Assembly (NCBI RefSeq): GCF_001598255.1
Contig: NZ_BCYP01000018.1
Coordinates: forward strand, 124,001 to 188,000
Length of the DNA: 64,000 nt
Direction of reading: 5' to 3'
From: Mitsuaria chitosanitabida ATCC BAA-476 = NBRC 102408
Lineage (GTDB): Bacteria > Pseudomonadota > Gammaproteobacteria > Burkholderiales > Burkholderiaceae_C
Position numbers and translations under genes: made by a program. Of this stretch, positions 51,699 to 61,300 are shown piece after piece (within the stretch, counting starts at the first letter, position 1; each line of letters opens with the position of its first letter). Below the pieces are notes generated by a model. It was given only the letters and a program-made list of their open reading frames with translations. It did no database searches and had not been told where the DNA came from.

Positions 51699-52412
51699 CT
51701 ACTCGTCGCGGTCGAGCGCCCGAGCCCACAGGGACGCGGCGGCCGTGAACATCGAGGGCGCCGCGTCGGTCGTCGCCAAAGCCGCCGGATCCCGCGCCAG
51801 CGCCAGCCATGCCAAGGTGTCGTGATGGCTGCCCGGCAGCAGGTCGCGTGCGCGCTCGGCGCTCAGCCAGGCGTGCAGCGCGGCGTAGCGCGCCGGGTGC
51901 CGGCGCGCGGTCCAGGCCAGCGCGACGAGATCGCCGTAGCCTTCCTCGCGGCGCGTGGACTTCATCGACAGGTAGGCGCGTCGCAGATCCTCGCTGAGGC
52001 CCTCCGGGACGCGCGCGGCGGCGAAGCCCGCCGGCAGCGCGAACCAGGCGCCGTCGAGATAGCGCCGGCAGTGACCGAGCTCGTGCGCGGCCATCAGCTC
52101 CAGCGCCTCGGCCTCCAGGCCCTCGGGCAATCGGGTCAGTGTCGCTTCGCCCTCGGGATTGCCGCGCAGGCTCAGCACCAGCTTGCAGCGTCCGTCACGG
52201 AAGCCCAGCGCCAAGGGCGCCGCGTCGGGCGCGTCCTGCGGCTGCACCACCACGTCGACCGGCATGCCGTCGGACCTCGCCTGCATCAGCACCGGCGTCA
52301 TGCCCGCGATCCAGCGCTGCTCGAGCGGCGTGAGACCGGCGGCCTGGGTGGTGGCGGGGAGGGCGAGCAGGACCGCGGCGGCGGCGCTCAGCGTGGCGAA
52401 CAACTGCTTCAT
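51699..52412 (-). CDS. secreted zinc-protease-like protein with HELGH motif
   Basis: A 237-residue exported protein; signal peptide MKQLFATLSAAAAVLLALPATTQA, which fixes the start at 52412. The zinc-binding HExxH motif is present as MAAHELGHCRRYLDG (about residue 120), with no clear third ligand identified downstream. Family not recognised beyond a metallopeptidase-like motif. It converges on the beta-propeller lipoprotein gene. Confidence 0.65.
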   Translation of the reverse strand: MKQLFATLSAAAAVLLALPATTQAAGLTPLEQRWIAGMTPVLMQARSDGMPVDVVVQPQDAPDAAPLALGFRDGRCKLVLSLRGNPEGEATLTRLPEGLEAEALELMAAHELGHCRRYLDGAWFALPAGFAAARVPEGLSEDLRRAYLSMKSTRREEGYGDLVALAWTARRHPARYAALHAWLSAERARDLLPGSHHDTLAWLALARDPAALATTDAAPSMFTAAASLWARALDRDE

Positions 52413-52618
52413 CACGGCGTCTGCGAAAACGTGGCGGTCGGAACGACCGGGGAGGGCAGAGCACCGATGGTGACGGGCGAAGCGCCGCTTGTGGGACTCG
52501 CGCATGCCGCGCGATCGGGACGAGCGTGACGGGATGCCGGATGTCGGCGGCGAATCGCGACCGCCTTGCCGCGGAGGCCGCGCGCACGTCCGCCCGCGCC
52601 GGTGGCATCGGCCGCGCG

Positions 52619-52834
52619 CTACAGCCGCGACCCGGCTTCCCGCAGCAGCAGTGCCGCGCCCGCGAGCAGGATCAGCAGGCCGACGGCGCGACGCAGGCGT
52701 CCCACCCTGGCGGGCGGTCGCCCGCGCGCCGCGGTGACGCCGTCCGCGCCGTGGCTCGTGCCCGGGGCGTGCGCGCGCGCGGAGCGGCCCTGACGCGGGC
52801 CGCCGTGACGGGGGATCGCCTCAGAGTCCGCCAT
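52619..52834 (-). CDS. possible small single-helix protein
   Basis: A 71-residue frame overlapping the end of fumC by 14 bases in the same direction. The N-terminal 45 residues are Arg/Gly/Ala-rich; the C-terminal part is a short membrane segment (VGLLILLAGAALLL). The overlap and the membrane segment favour a real gene, but composition alone could produce this. Confidence 0.35.
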   Translation of the reverse strand: MADSEAIPRHGGPRQGRSARAHAPGTSHGADGVTAARGRPPARVGRLRRAVGLLILLAGAALLLREAGSRL

Positions 52835-54218
52835 CGGTGAGCTTGGCCGGATCCAGCATCTGCTGGAGGGTGGCGCGGTCGAACTCGGTCATCTCCTCGG
52901 CGACGTCGAGGATGGGCCGCTTCTCCGCATAGGCGCGCTTGGCGATCGCGGCGGCCTTCAGGTAGCCGATCTCGCGGTTCAGCGCGGTGACCAGGATCGG
53001 GTTGCGCGCCAGCGCGTGCTGCAGGCCCTCGACGTTCACCTTGAAGTCGCGGATCGCCTGTTCGGCCAGCGCCTTCGACGCGGCGGCCAGCAGCGCCAGG
53101 CTGTCCAGCAGGTTCGTCGCGATCAGCGGCAGCATCACGTTGAGCTGGAAGTTGCCCGACTGCCCCGCGATCGTGATCGCCGCGTCGTGGCCGATGACCT
53201 GCGCGCAGACCATGGTCACCGCCTCCGGAATCACCGGATTCACCTTGCCCGGCATGATCGACGAGCCCGGCTGCAGCGCGTGCAGCTCGATTTCGGCCAG
53301 GCCCGCGAGCGGGCCCGAGTTCATCCAGCGCAGGTCATTCGAGATCTTCATCAGCGTCACCGCCACGCCCTTGAGCGCGCCCGACAGCGCCACCGCCGTG
53401 TCCTGCGCCGACAGCGCGGCGAAGAAGTCCGGCGCGGGCCGGAAGGTCAGGCCGGTGAGGGCGGACAGCTCCTCGCAGAAGCGGCGCGCGAAGTCCGGAT
53501 GCGCGTTGATGCCGGTGCCCACGGCGGTGCCGCCCTGCGCCAGCTCGCACACCGAGGGCAGCAGCGCCCGCAGCTGCGCGCGCCGCGCGTCCACCTGCGC
53601 GAGCCAGCCGCCCAGCTCCTGCCCCAGGCGCAGCGGCATCGCGTCCATCAGGTGGGTGCGGCCGGTCTTGACGTGGTGGCCGACGCTCTGGATCTTGTCC
53701 TGCAGCGTCTGCGCCAGCAGGTCCAGCGCGGGCAGCAGCTCGCCCTGCAGCGTCTGCGCGGCGCTGACGTGCAGCACCGTGGGGATGGAATCGTTGCTGC
53801 TCTGTCCGGCGTTGACGTGGTCGTTGGGGCTGACGGTGATCGCGTTCGGTCCGCCGGCCAGCAGGCGCGTGGCCAGCGTCGCCAGCACCTCGTTGGCGTT
53901 CATGTTGCTGCTGGTGCCCGAGCCGGTCTGGAACACCTCCACCGGGAAATGCGTCATCAGCTGCGGGTCCTGCAGCAGCTGCGCCGCGGCGCGGTCAATG
54001 GCCTGGCCGATGTCGGCCGGCAGCTGCTCCAGGCTGACGTTGGCGCGGGCCGCGGCGGCCTTCTGCTGCAGCAGCGCGCGCACGAAGCGCTCGGGCATCG
54101 GATGGCGGCTGATGGCGAAGTTGTCGACCGCGCGCTGGGTCTGGGCGCCGTACAGCGCGTCGATGGGGACGGCGACGTCGCCCATGGAGTCACGTTCGAT
54201 GCGGGTGGCCTTGATCAT
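52821..54218 (-). CDS. fumC: class II fumarate hydratase
   Basis: A 465-residue homotetrameric fumarase of the TCA cycle, iron-independent. The start at 54218 follows AAGGA by seven bases. Active-site regions: GSGTSSNMNANEV, NDHVNAGQSSNDSIPT, GRTHLMDAMPLRLGQE (catalytic His) and the signature GSSIMPGKVNP with the catalytic Ser loop. All three conserved regions are intact. Confidence 0.95.
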   Translation of the reverse strand: MIKATRIERDSMGDVAVPIDALYGAQTQRAVDNFAISRHPMPERFVRALLQQKAAAARANVSLEQLPADIGQAIDRAAAQLLQDPQLMTHFPVEVFQTGSGTSSNMNANEVLATLATRLLAGGPNAITVSPNDHVNAGQSSNDSIPTVLHVSAAQTLQGELLPALDLLAQTLQDKIQSVGHHVKTGRTHLMDAMPLRLGQELGGWLAQVDARRAQLRALLPSVCELAQGGTAVGTGINAHPDFARRFCEELSALTGLTFRPAPDFFAALSAQDTAVALSGALKGVAVTLMKISNDLRWMNSGPLAGLAEIELHALQPGSSIMPGKVNPVIPEAVTMVCAQVIGHDAAITIAGQSGNFQLNVMLPLIATNLLDSLALLAAASKALAEQAIRDFKVNVEGLQHALARNPILVTALNREIGYLKAAAIAKRAYAEKRPILDVAEEMTEFDRATLQQMLDPAKLTDGGL

Positions 54219-54364
54219 CGGGAATCCTTCTTGGCTGCGTCCATGCCGGACAGGTTGGAGGCAGCGTACCAGTGGGCTCCCACGCGCGCCTCGCCCGTTC
54301 GGGCAGGCCGCGCGCCTGACGCGGTCAGCTGGCCCGGGCCGCACGTGACGCCACGTGGGCCTGC

Positions 54365-54421
54365 AAAAAGAAACAGGGTTCGCGTCGCCGGGATGCCGAT
54401 CCGGTGGCGACGCGAGCCCTG
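54365..54421 (-). terminator. Rho-independent terminator of the DUF1800/DUF1501 operon
   Basis: A 16-bp stem CAGGGTTCGCGTCGCC (54374-54389) / GGCGACGCGAGCCCTG (54406-54421) with a single G-U pair. On the minus strand it is followed by TTTCTTTTT (54373 down to 54365). It lies 130 bp after the DUF1501 stop. Confidence 0.85.
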
Positions 54422-54501
54422 CGCAAATTGCATTGATCGCGGGCGTTCCGCAGGAGTCTCTTGTCGTTTGAATCCGATGCTAGATGAGAATTGCTCGCAT
54501 C

Positions 54502-54519
54502 TGCAAGCCGAGGCTTGCA
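54502..54519. repeat. short palindrome after the DUF1501 gene
   Basis: TGCAAGC-CGAG-GCTTGCA, with two CTTGCAA copies adjacent (54514-54530). Lies 32 bp after the DUF1501 stop, ahead of the main terminator; no T-tract. Confidence 0.5.
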
Positions 54520-54550
54520 AGCGCTTGCAACCGTTGGGGGCTTTGCGGGC

Positions 54551-55792
54551 TCAGACCAGCTGCAGGTCCTTGGGCGCGATGCCGGGGAAGACGCGGGCGA
54601 GCGCCGCGTCCGACAGACCGAACTGGCGCTTCCACAGGCCGCCGAGCACCGCGCGGTAGTCGTTGAGCACCGGGTAATCGCGGTTCTGGAACAGCGTCTT
54701 GGCGGTCAGCGGGATCTGGTCGCCGGCGACAGGGGATCCGGAGGCCAGCCCGCCGCCCAGCAGCCAGTACACGCTGCCATGGCCGTGGTCGGTGCCGCGG
54801 TTGCCGTTCTCGCGGAAGGTGCGGCCGAACTCGCTGATGACCATCACCGTGGTCTGGCGCCACAGGTCGAGGCCCAGTTCCGACGAGATCGCCGCCAGGC
54901 CGCGGCCGACCTCCTCGAAGCGATTGGCCAGCGGGCCGGTCGCGCCGCCCTGGTTGACGTGCGTGTCCCAGCCGCCGATGTCGATGAAGCCCAGGCTGAA
55001 GCGGCCGCGCATCAGCGTGGCGATGCGGCGCGCCTCCAGCTCGAAGCCCTTGGCCGGGATCGCGTTGCGGCCCGCGGCGTCGGTCATGGTCTTCATCTTG
55101 TCGGGCGACAGGTCGCGCGCGAGCTCCTCGCGCAGCGCCAGGCCTTCCTCGACCGAGGCGCCCAGCGCCTGGCCCTGGTACATGCTGGCGATCAGCGCGC
55201 GGTTCCTGGCGTCGACGGCGGGCCGGGCGGTCTCGCGCAGCGCCGCGTTGGCGATGCGCACCGGGCCGCGGAAGGCCACGGGCAGTTGGTCGGTGAAGGA
55301 CAGCGCCTGCTGCGCGTCCAGCTCCGCCGCGAGGCGGTTCAGGAAGCCGGAGTTGTAGTCGCGCGAGCCGCCCACCGGCTGGCCCAGCTCGATGCTGTCC
55401 TGGGTCTCGAAGTGGCTGCGCGACAGGTCCTCGGTCCCGGCGAAGGGGATGAAGCGCGCCTGCCCCGCCTGCATCAGCGGGTGGACCGAGTTGCGCAGCG
55501 CCGGATGCAGGCCCCAGTCCGCAGTGACGGGCAGCGCGGCGTTCGGGTCGGGCGCGCCGCTGGCGGCGGTGACCGGACCGGGCCGGGCGATGGCGATGCG
55601 GGGGCGCTGCTCGTAGTAGAAGCTGCTGCCGGTGGGGACCAGCAGGTTGGTGGCGTCGTAGCCGCCGCGCAGGAAGACCAGCAGGAAGCGCGGACGGTCC
55701 GCGCCGGCCGCGAACAGCCGCACGCCGGGCATCGCGAGGCTGCCGGCGGCCAGGGTCTGGAGCAGGTGGCGTCGGTTCAGGACGAAGGACAT
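54551..55792 (-). CDS. DUF1501-family exported protein
   Basis: A 413-residue protein with a twin-arginine-like signal (LNRRHLLQTLAAGSLAMPG). The DUF1501 fold (alkaline-phosphatase/sulfatase-like) is visible in RFLLVFLRGGYDATNLLVPTG, MRGRFSLGFIDIGGWDTHVNQ and TTVMVISEFGRTFRENGNRGTDHGHGS (in pieces), with conserved metal-type residues GWDTH and the GTDHG block. It is always paired with DUF1800, as here 18 bp upstream. Function is unknown in most organisms. Confidence 0.9.
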   Translation of the reverse strand: MSFVLNRRHLLQTLAAGSLAMPGVRLFAAGADRPRFLLVFLRGGYDATNLLVPTGSSFYYEQRPRIAIARPGPVTAASGAPDPNAALPVTADWGLHPALRNSVHPLMQAGQARFIPFAGTEDLSRSHFETQDSIELGQPVGGSRDYNSGFLNRLAAELDAQQALSFTDQLPVAFRGPVRIANAALRETARPAVDARNRALIASMYQGQALGASVEEGLALREELARDLSPDKMKTMTDAAGRNAIPAKGFELEARRIATLMRGRFSLGFIDIGGWDTHVNQGGATGPLANRFEEVGRGLAAISSELGLDLWRQTTVMVISEFGRTFRENGNRGTDHGHGSVYWLLGGGLASGSPVAGDQIPLTAKTLFQNRDYPVLNDYRAVLGGLWKRQFGLSDAALARVFPGIAPKDLQLV

Positions 55793-55810
55793 GGCGGGTC
55801 TCCGGGCGCG

Positions 55811-57388
55811 TCAGCGATACATGAAATCGGGGCTGGACAGCAGCAGCGTCAACCATTGCTGCGGCGTGGCGGTCTGGGCCAGCGCGGTGCGCGTCGCCGG
55901 CGCGAGCGAGGGTTCGATGCGCGCGCGCAGCGGCTTGAGGTCGGGCATGGGCACCGGGGTGTTGCTGCCGTCGGGCCTGAACAGCGCGACCGCGCCGCCG
56001 CCGATCTGGCGCGCGATCTCGAAGCGCTGCGTCATCTGCCCCGGGCTGTCCCAGGCGTCGGCGGTGAGCGGGTAGCCGTCCGGCGTGAGCTTGTCGTAGA
56101 GGCCCTGGCCCAGGCGGCGCATCCAGTTCTGCAGCGGCTGCGCGTTCTGCAGCGACTGCTGCTCGAAGCCGGCGCGCAGGCTGGACAGCAGGTAGTGGTG
56201 CGGGTCCTTGAACTTGGGCGTGTCGGCGGCCGTGAAGCGCGGCGAGTAGAACAGCGGCCTCAGCGTCGCCGGGATGTCGCCCTTGCTGCCGAGGAAGGCC
56301 GCGGCCATCGCGTCGACGAGGTCCTGCGGCGGCTGGTCGCTGAGGAAGAACACCGCGAGCTTGCGGCTGACGAAGCGCGCGGTCGCGGGTTGCGCGACGA
56401 GCAAGTCGTGCACCTGGTCGAGCTCCTTCTCGCCGCTGCCCTTGATGGTGTGGCCCAGGAGGACCTTGTCGCCGAAGTCGTGGCGCGCGGGGTGGAACTC
56501 GAACAGCCCGTCGCGGCGGTACATCGACGCGAACTTGGGCGCGACCTTGGCCGGGTCCGGATCGACGCGCACGCCGAAGCCGGTCAGCACGCGGGCCAGC
56601 TCCTGCACGTCGCGCTGCGTGTAGCCGCCGTCCACGCCCATGGTGTGGAGCTCCAGCATCTCGCGCGCGTAGTTCTCGTTGATCGCGCGCACCGCGTTCT
56701 GGTCGTTGTCCAGGTAGCGCAGCATCGCCGCGTGCCGGGCCACCGCGCCCAGCATGTGGCGGAAGGACCCCAGCGCATGCGGCCGCAGCGCGCGGTCCTG
56801 GTAGTCGGACAGCAGCAGGCGTATGTCGCGCTTGCCCTCGTGCACGTTGAAGTGGTTGAACCAGAACCAGCTCAGGTGCTCGAGCAGCTGCTGCTCCGAG
56901 TAGAGCTCGCGCAGCAGCTGGCGCTCGCCGGTCTCGCGCGCGGCGCGCTGCTGGGCTTCCTGGTAGGCCTTGCGCGCGGCGACGCGATCCTCCTCGGAGC
57001 CGCCCTTGTCCCCGTTGCGGCGGAAGGACTCGGCGGACCAGACGCGCGACACCACGTCGCCCTGGCTGATGCCCAGCGCGTCGATCTGCGCCTGCAGCGG
57101 CACGGCCAGCGGCGCCTTGGGGTCGGCCTTGATCTGGCGCTCGACATAGCGGCCCCAGCCCACCGACCCGATCGCGTCGAGCTGCGACTGCGTCGCGCCC
57201 CAGCCGATGCGGTTGGCGGCGCGCAGCCGCTGGGCCGGATCCATGGGGATGTCCGGGGCCGAGGGGAGCCCGCCGCAGGCCGCGAGCGCCGCCGCGGCGG
57301 TGGCGCCGAGCAGCAGGCCGCGACGGCCGATCGTGGGCGTGGGGAGGTCGGCGCGCGGGCCGTGCGGGGCAGGTGTCGAGGCGGACAT
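55811..57388 (-). CDS. DUF1800-family exported protein
   Basis: A 525-residue protein with an N-terminal RRGLLLGATAAAALAAC segment that could be a Tat or lipoprotein signal (Cys at about 38). DUF1800 hallmarks: RLRAANRIGWGATQSQLD, LSWFWFNHFNV, INENYAREMLELHTMGVDGGYTQRDVQELARVLTG and HDFGDKVLLGHTIKGSGEKELD (in pieces). First gene of the pair with DUF1501. The start MSASTPAP at 57388 is preferred to one nine codons earlier, but neither has a good ribosome site. Confidence 0.9.
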   Translation of the reverse strand: MSASTPAPHGPRADLPTPTIGRRGLLLGATAAAALAACGGLPSAPDIPMDPAQRLRAANRIGWGATQSQLDAIGSVGWGRYVERQIKADPKAPLAVPLQAQIDALGISQGDVVSRVWSAESFRRNGDKGGSEEDRVAARKAYQEAQQRAARETGERQLLRELYSEQQLLEHLSWFWFNHFNVHEGKRDIRLLLSDYQDRALRPHALGSFRHMLGAVARHAAMLRYLDNDQNAVRAINENYAREMLELHTMGVDGGYTQRDVQELARVLTGFGVRVDPDPAKVAPKFASMYRRDGLFEFHPARHDFGDKVLLGHTIKGSGEKELDQVHDLLVAQPATARFVSRKLAVFFLSDQPPQDLVDAMAAAFLGSKGDIPATLRPLFYSPRFTAADTPKFKDPHHYLLSSLRAGFEQQSLQNAQPLQNWMRRLGQGLYDKLTPDGYPLTADAWDSPGQMTQRFEIARQIGGGAVALFRPDGSNTPVPMPDLKPLRARIEPSLAPATRTALAQTATPQQWLTLLLSSPDFMYR

Positions 57389-57505
57389 GCGGCAAGCATG
57401 CCGCCCCCCGGACAAGCCTGTCCAGGGGCCTTTGCGCTACTTCACAGTTGTCAGCGCACGCTTGTCCGATGCGTCACGGTGCTTCATGCCGCGCCATCGC
57501 GGCCT

Positions 57506-57925
57506 TCACGGCCGCCTGACCTGCCAGGGCACCGCGCGCAGCGGCGCGGCGCGCGCCATCGCGCGCATCCATCGCCGGGTGCCCATCACCCCCTCGAGCA
57601 GCCCCGGCAGATACACGTCCGCGTTCAGGCGCGGGAAGTGCAGCCCGTGGCCGGAGGGCGAGATCTCCGCCTCGGTCAGGTCGTCGACCTCGGCGCAGCC
57701 CAGGCCCTGCACCAGTCGGGGGGCGAAGGCGAGCTCCACGCCGGTGTCCAGGATCACGATCAGGCGGTCGGTCTCGCCGTCGTAGCGCACCGCCACGGCG
57801 GCGGGCAGCAGCGAGCGCTGCAGCTCGCCCTGGCGCTCGGAGGCCTCGAAGTCGGCGGCCGAGATCGACGGGCCGCGCGGCGTGGGCGGCTCGTCGAAGC
57901 GGTCGAGCGCATCAATGCCGGCCAT
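57506..57925 (-). CDS. DUF2442-family protein
   Basis: A 139-residue protein. Recognisable block: VAVRYDGETDRLIVILDTGVELAFAPRLVQGL followed by DDLTEAEISPSGHGLHFPRLNADVYLPGLLEGVMGT (in pieces), the family's characteristic strand-rich domain. It overlaps the preceding DUF4160 gene by 14 bases. The two families are frequent neighbours; function unknown. Confidence 0.85.
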   Translation of the reverse strand: MAGIDALDRFDEPPTPRGPSISAADFEASERQGELQRSLLPAAVAVRYDGETDRLIVILDTGVELAFAPRLVQGLGCAEVDDLTEAEISPSGHGLHFPRLNADVYLPGLLEGVMGTRRWMRAMARAAPLRAVPWQVRRP

Positions 57926-58160
57926 GGAGCGTCCTCCAGTCGGCGCACAGCCGCGGCATCTGGTCGGCCAGCAGCTCCGCGATGCGGTTGAGCCGCGCAT
58001 GGGTGAAGAAATGGTGCTCGCACAGCTCGGGCGGACCGTCGGGGCAGCGCAGCGCGAAGCGCGCTTCGCCGCCCTGGCCCATCACGTGGATCTGCGCGGG
58101 ACGCTGATCGTTGAGGTAGATCACCGCGCGCAGGCCTTGGAACTTCAGGATCGTCGGCAT
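57912..58160 (-). CDS. DUF4160-family protein
   Basis: An 82-residue protein beginning MPTILKFQGLRAVIYLNDQ, then PAQIHVMGQGGEARFAL, the DUF4160 signature, and a helical end LNRIAELLADQMPRLCADW. The start is placed by family alignment; in-frame sequence upstream looks non-coding. Coupled to the DUF2442 gene. Confidence 0.87.
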   Translation of the reverse strand: MPTILKFQGLRAVIYLNDQRPAQIHVMGQGGEARFALRCPDGPPELCEHHFFTHARLNRIAELLADQMPRLCADWRTLHGRH

Positions 58161-58308
58161 GGGGAGCACGCCGCGGTCCGGCACGGCCGGTCCGGGGCGG
58201 GGAGGAGTGGAGGGGACGCTCAGCTTCCCCGTCCTCGACGTCGCGCGCCTTGACGAATGTCGACTCGCGCGTGATCTCCCGGCGCTTTCCCCCATCAGGA
58301 CGTGGGGA

Positions 58309-58340
58309 CCTCCCCCGGCATGTCCCACACCGGGGGGAGG
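58309..58340 (-). terminator. hairpin after the indolepyruvate oxidoreductase gene
   Basis: CCTCCCCCGG (58309-58318) pairs with CCGGGGGGAGG (58330-58340, one bulged G) around an 11-base loop, 8 bp after the oxidoreductase stop on the minus strand. No T-tract follows, so confidence is limited. Confidence 0.4.
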
Positions 58341-58347
58341 CCGAGTC

Positions 58348-61300
58348 TCAGAGCTCGGCGACGCCCTTCACCCGCGCGGGGGCCTGGGTCAGCGGAATGA
58401 TCGCGACCGGCGCCTCGACGGCGCGGCCGTGGAAGCGGTCCAGCAGATCCTTCCACTGCGCGCGCACGGTCGCGACGTTGGCCAGCTTGACGTGGCCGTA
58501 GCCGCGGATGCCTTCGGGCAGGCGGGCCAGCTTGGTCGCGATCTCCAGCTTGTCGGCGCTCAGGCCGCGCAGCAGCTCGTCCACCAGGGCCTCGTAATCG
58601 CGGATCAGCTGGCGCTCGACGCGGCGCTCCTCGGTCTTGCCGAACAGGTCCAGCGCGCCACCGCGCAGGCCCTTGAACTTCGCCAGCGCCTTGAGCGCCT
58701 TGAAGGTCCACGAGCCCAGCTCGACCTTCTTCGCGCGGCCGTCGGCGCCGGGCTTGGAAAGCATCGGCGGGGCCATGTGGAAGCTCAGGTGGTCCCAGTC
58801 CTCGAACTGCGCCTTGAGCGCGGCCTCGAACTTGCCGTCGGTGTACAGGCGCGCGACCTCGTACTCGTCCTTGATGGCCAGCAGCTTGGCGTAGTAGCGG
58901 GCCACGGCCTTGGTCAGGCGCAGGCCCTTGCCGGCCTCGCCCAACGCCTGCTCGGCGGCGCGCACGCGTTGCACCAGGGCCTCGTAGCGCGAGGCGTAGG
59001 CGGCGTCCTGGTACTCGGTCAGGAAGGCCTTGCGGCGCGACACCAGACCCGGGCGGCCGTCCTTGTCGTCGAGCTGGTCGAAGTTGAACCACTGCACGGC
59101 CGAACCCGCCTGCTCGCCGGCGAGGCGGCGCAGCGCCTCGGGCGCGGCGATGGCCAGGCGGCCCAGCGCGAAGGCGGTCTTGTTGTTCTCGACCGCGACG
59201 CCGTTGAGCTCGATCGCGCGCATCAGCGCCTCGAAGGACACCGGCACCAGGCCGCGCTGCCAGCAGGCGCCCAGCATCACGATGTTGCTGGGCATGGTGT
59301 CGCCCATCAGGCGCTGGGCGATGTCCTGCGCGTCGATGCTGGCCAGCAAGTCCTGACCCTCCCCGACCGCGTGACGCATCTTGGCGAGCAGCGACTCGGC
59401 CTGCAGGCTGGCATCCGGGTTGCGGACGAAGGCGGCGGTGGGCAGCTCGTGCGTGTTGGCCAGGATGACGGTGCGACCGGCCTTCACCGTGGCCAGCGCG
59501 TCGGCGCTGGCGCCCACGACCATGTCGCAGGCCAGCAGCACGTCGGCCTGCTGCGTGTCGATGCGGACCTGGTTGAGCAGGTCCTGCGTCGGCGCGACGC
59601 GCACGAAGGACAGCACCGCGCCGCCCTTCTGCGCGAAGCCCATGAAGTCCAGCACCGAGCTCTGCTTCCCTTCCAGGTGCGCGGCCATGGTGACCAGCGC
59701 GCCCACCGTCACCACGCCGGTGCCTCCGACACCGGTGACCAGCATGTCGAAGGGGCCCGTCCACGCCCAGGTCGCGGGCGGCGTGATGGCGGCGATCTCG
59801 CGCGCCAGATCGGCCGGCCCGAAGGCCGCGCCGGCGCGCTTCTTGAGCTTGGCGCCGTGCACCGAGACGAAGCTCGGGCAGAAGCCGTTCACGCAGCTGA
59901 AGTCCTTGTTGCAGCTGCTCTGCTCGATCGCGCGCTTGCGGCCGAAGTCGGTCTCCACCGGCACCACCGACAGGCAGTTGCTGGCCTGGCCGCAGTCGCC
60001 GCAGCCCTCGCAGACGGACTCGTTGATGAAGATGCGCTTGTTCGGGTCGGGGAACTCGCCCTTCTTGCGGCGGCGGCGCTTCTCGGCGGCGCAGGTCTGG
60101 TCGTAGATCAGCACGGTCACGCCGGCGATCTCGCGCAGCTCGCGCTGGACGGCGTCGAGCTCGCTGCGATCGTGGAAGGTGGTGCCGGCGGGGAAGAGGC
60201 CGTGATGGCCGTCGTACTTGTCGATCTCGTCGGAGACCACGACCAGGCGCTTGACGCCCTCGGCCTCGACCTGGCGCGCGATCTGCGGGACCGAGGTCTG
60301 GCCGTCCACCGGCTGGCCGCCGGTCATCGCGACCGCGTCGTTGTAGAGGATCTTGTAGGTGATGTTGGCCTTGGCCGCGATGGCCTGCCGGATCGCCAGA
60401 TAGCCCGAGTGGTAGTAGGTGCCGTCGCCCAGGTTCTGGAAGACATGCTTCTCGGTGGTGAAGCGCGAATGCGCCGCCCAGTCCACGCCCTCGGCGCCCA
60501 TCTGGATCAGGCCGGAGGTGCCGCGCTCCATCCAGCTGGCCATGAAGTGGCAGCCGATGCCGGCCAGGGCGCGCGAGCCCTCGGGCAGCTTGGTCGAGGT
60601 GTTGTGCGGGCAGCCCGAGCAGAAGTAGGGTTGGCGGCGCACGCCGTCGGCGCCGTTGGACAGCAGGCAGGGCGTCAGGAAGTCGACGACCAGATGGCGG
60701 CGGTCCAGCGCGGGGTTCAGCCGCGCGAGCCAGTCGGCCACGGTCGGCATGATGCGCGAGGGGCGCAGCTCGCCGAGCGAGCTCAGCACCGCAGCCCCGT
60801 GTTCATCGGACTTGCCGACCACGCGCGGACGCTGGGCATCGGGCAGGTGGTAGAGCAGCTCCTTGATCTGGCGCTCGACGACGGGGGCCTTCTCCTCGAT
60901 GACCAGCATGTCGGTCAGGCCCTGCGCGAACTCGCGGATGCGCGTCGGTTCCAGCGGATAGACCAGGCCGACCTTGTAGACCCGCACGCCCGCCGCGGCC
61001 AGCGCGTTGGGGTCCAGGTCCAGGCGGCGCAGCACTTCCATGAAGTCGTAATGCGCCTTGCCGACGGTGACGATGCCCAGCGTCGCGCGCGGGCTGACCA
61101 CGATGTGCTTGTCGATCGAATTGACCTTCGCGAAGGCCAGCACCGCGTCGATCTTGTGCGCGAGGCGAGATTCCAACTCCAGCGAGGGCAGGTCCACCGA
61201 GCGGATGTGCAGGTTGGTCGGGGGCGTGTGGTCGACGGGGCGTTCGAAGTCCAGCGGCACGGCGTCCAGGTCCACGGTCATGCCGGACTCGACCACTTCC

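Larger units (their letters stand above)
54219..54550. other. 332-bp gap between fumC and the DUF1501 gene
   Basis: Contains a strong minus-strand terminator (54365-54421), a palindrome CACGTG-ACGC-CACGTG with GC arms (about 54330-54360) close to the fumC promoter, and a hairpin TGCAAGC-CGAG-GCTTGCA (54502-54519) followed by CTTGCAA repeated 10 bp apart. No coding potential seen. Confidence 0.6.

Noticed and set aside
54483-54510. Fur-box-like stretch near the end of the DUF1501 gene
   Set aside because: Only partial resemblance, located downstream of a stop codon rather than at a promoter.
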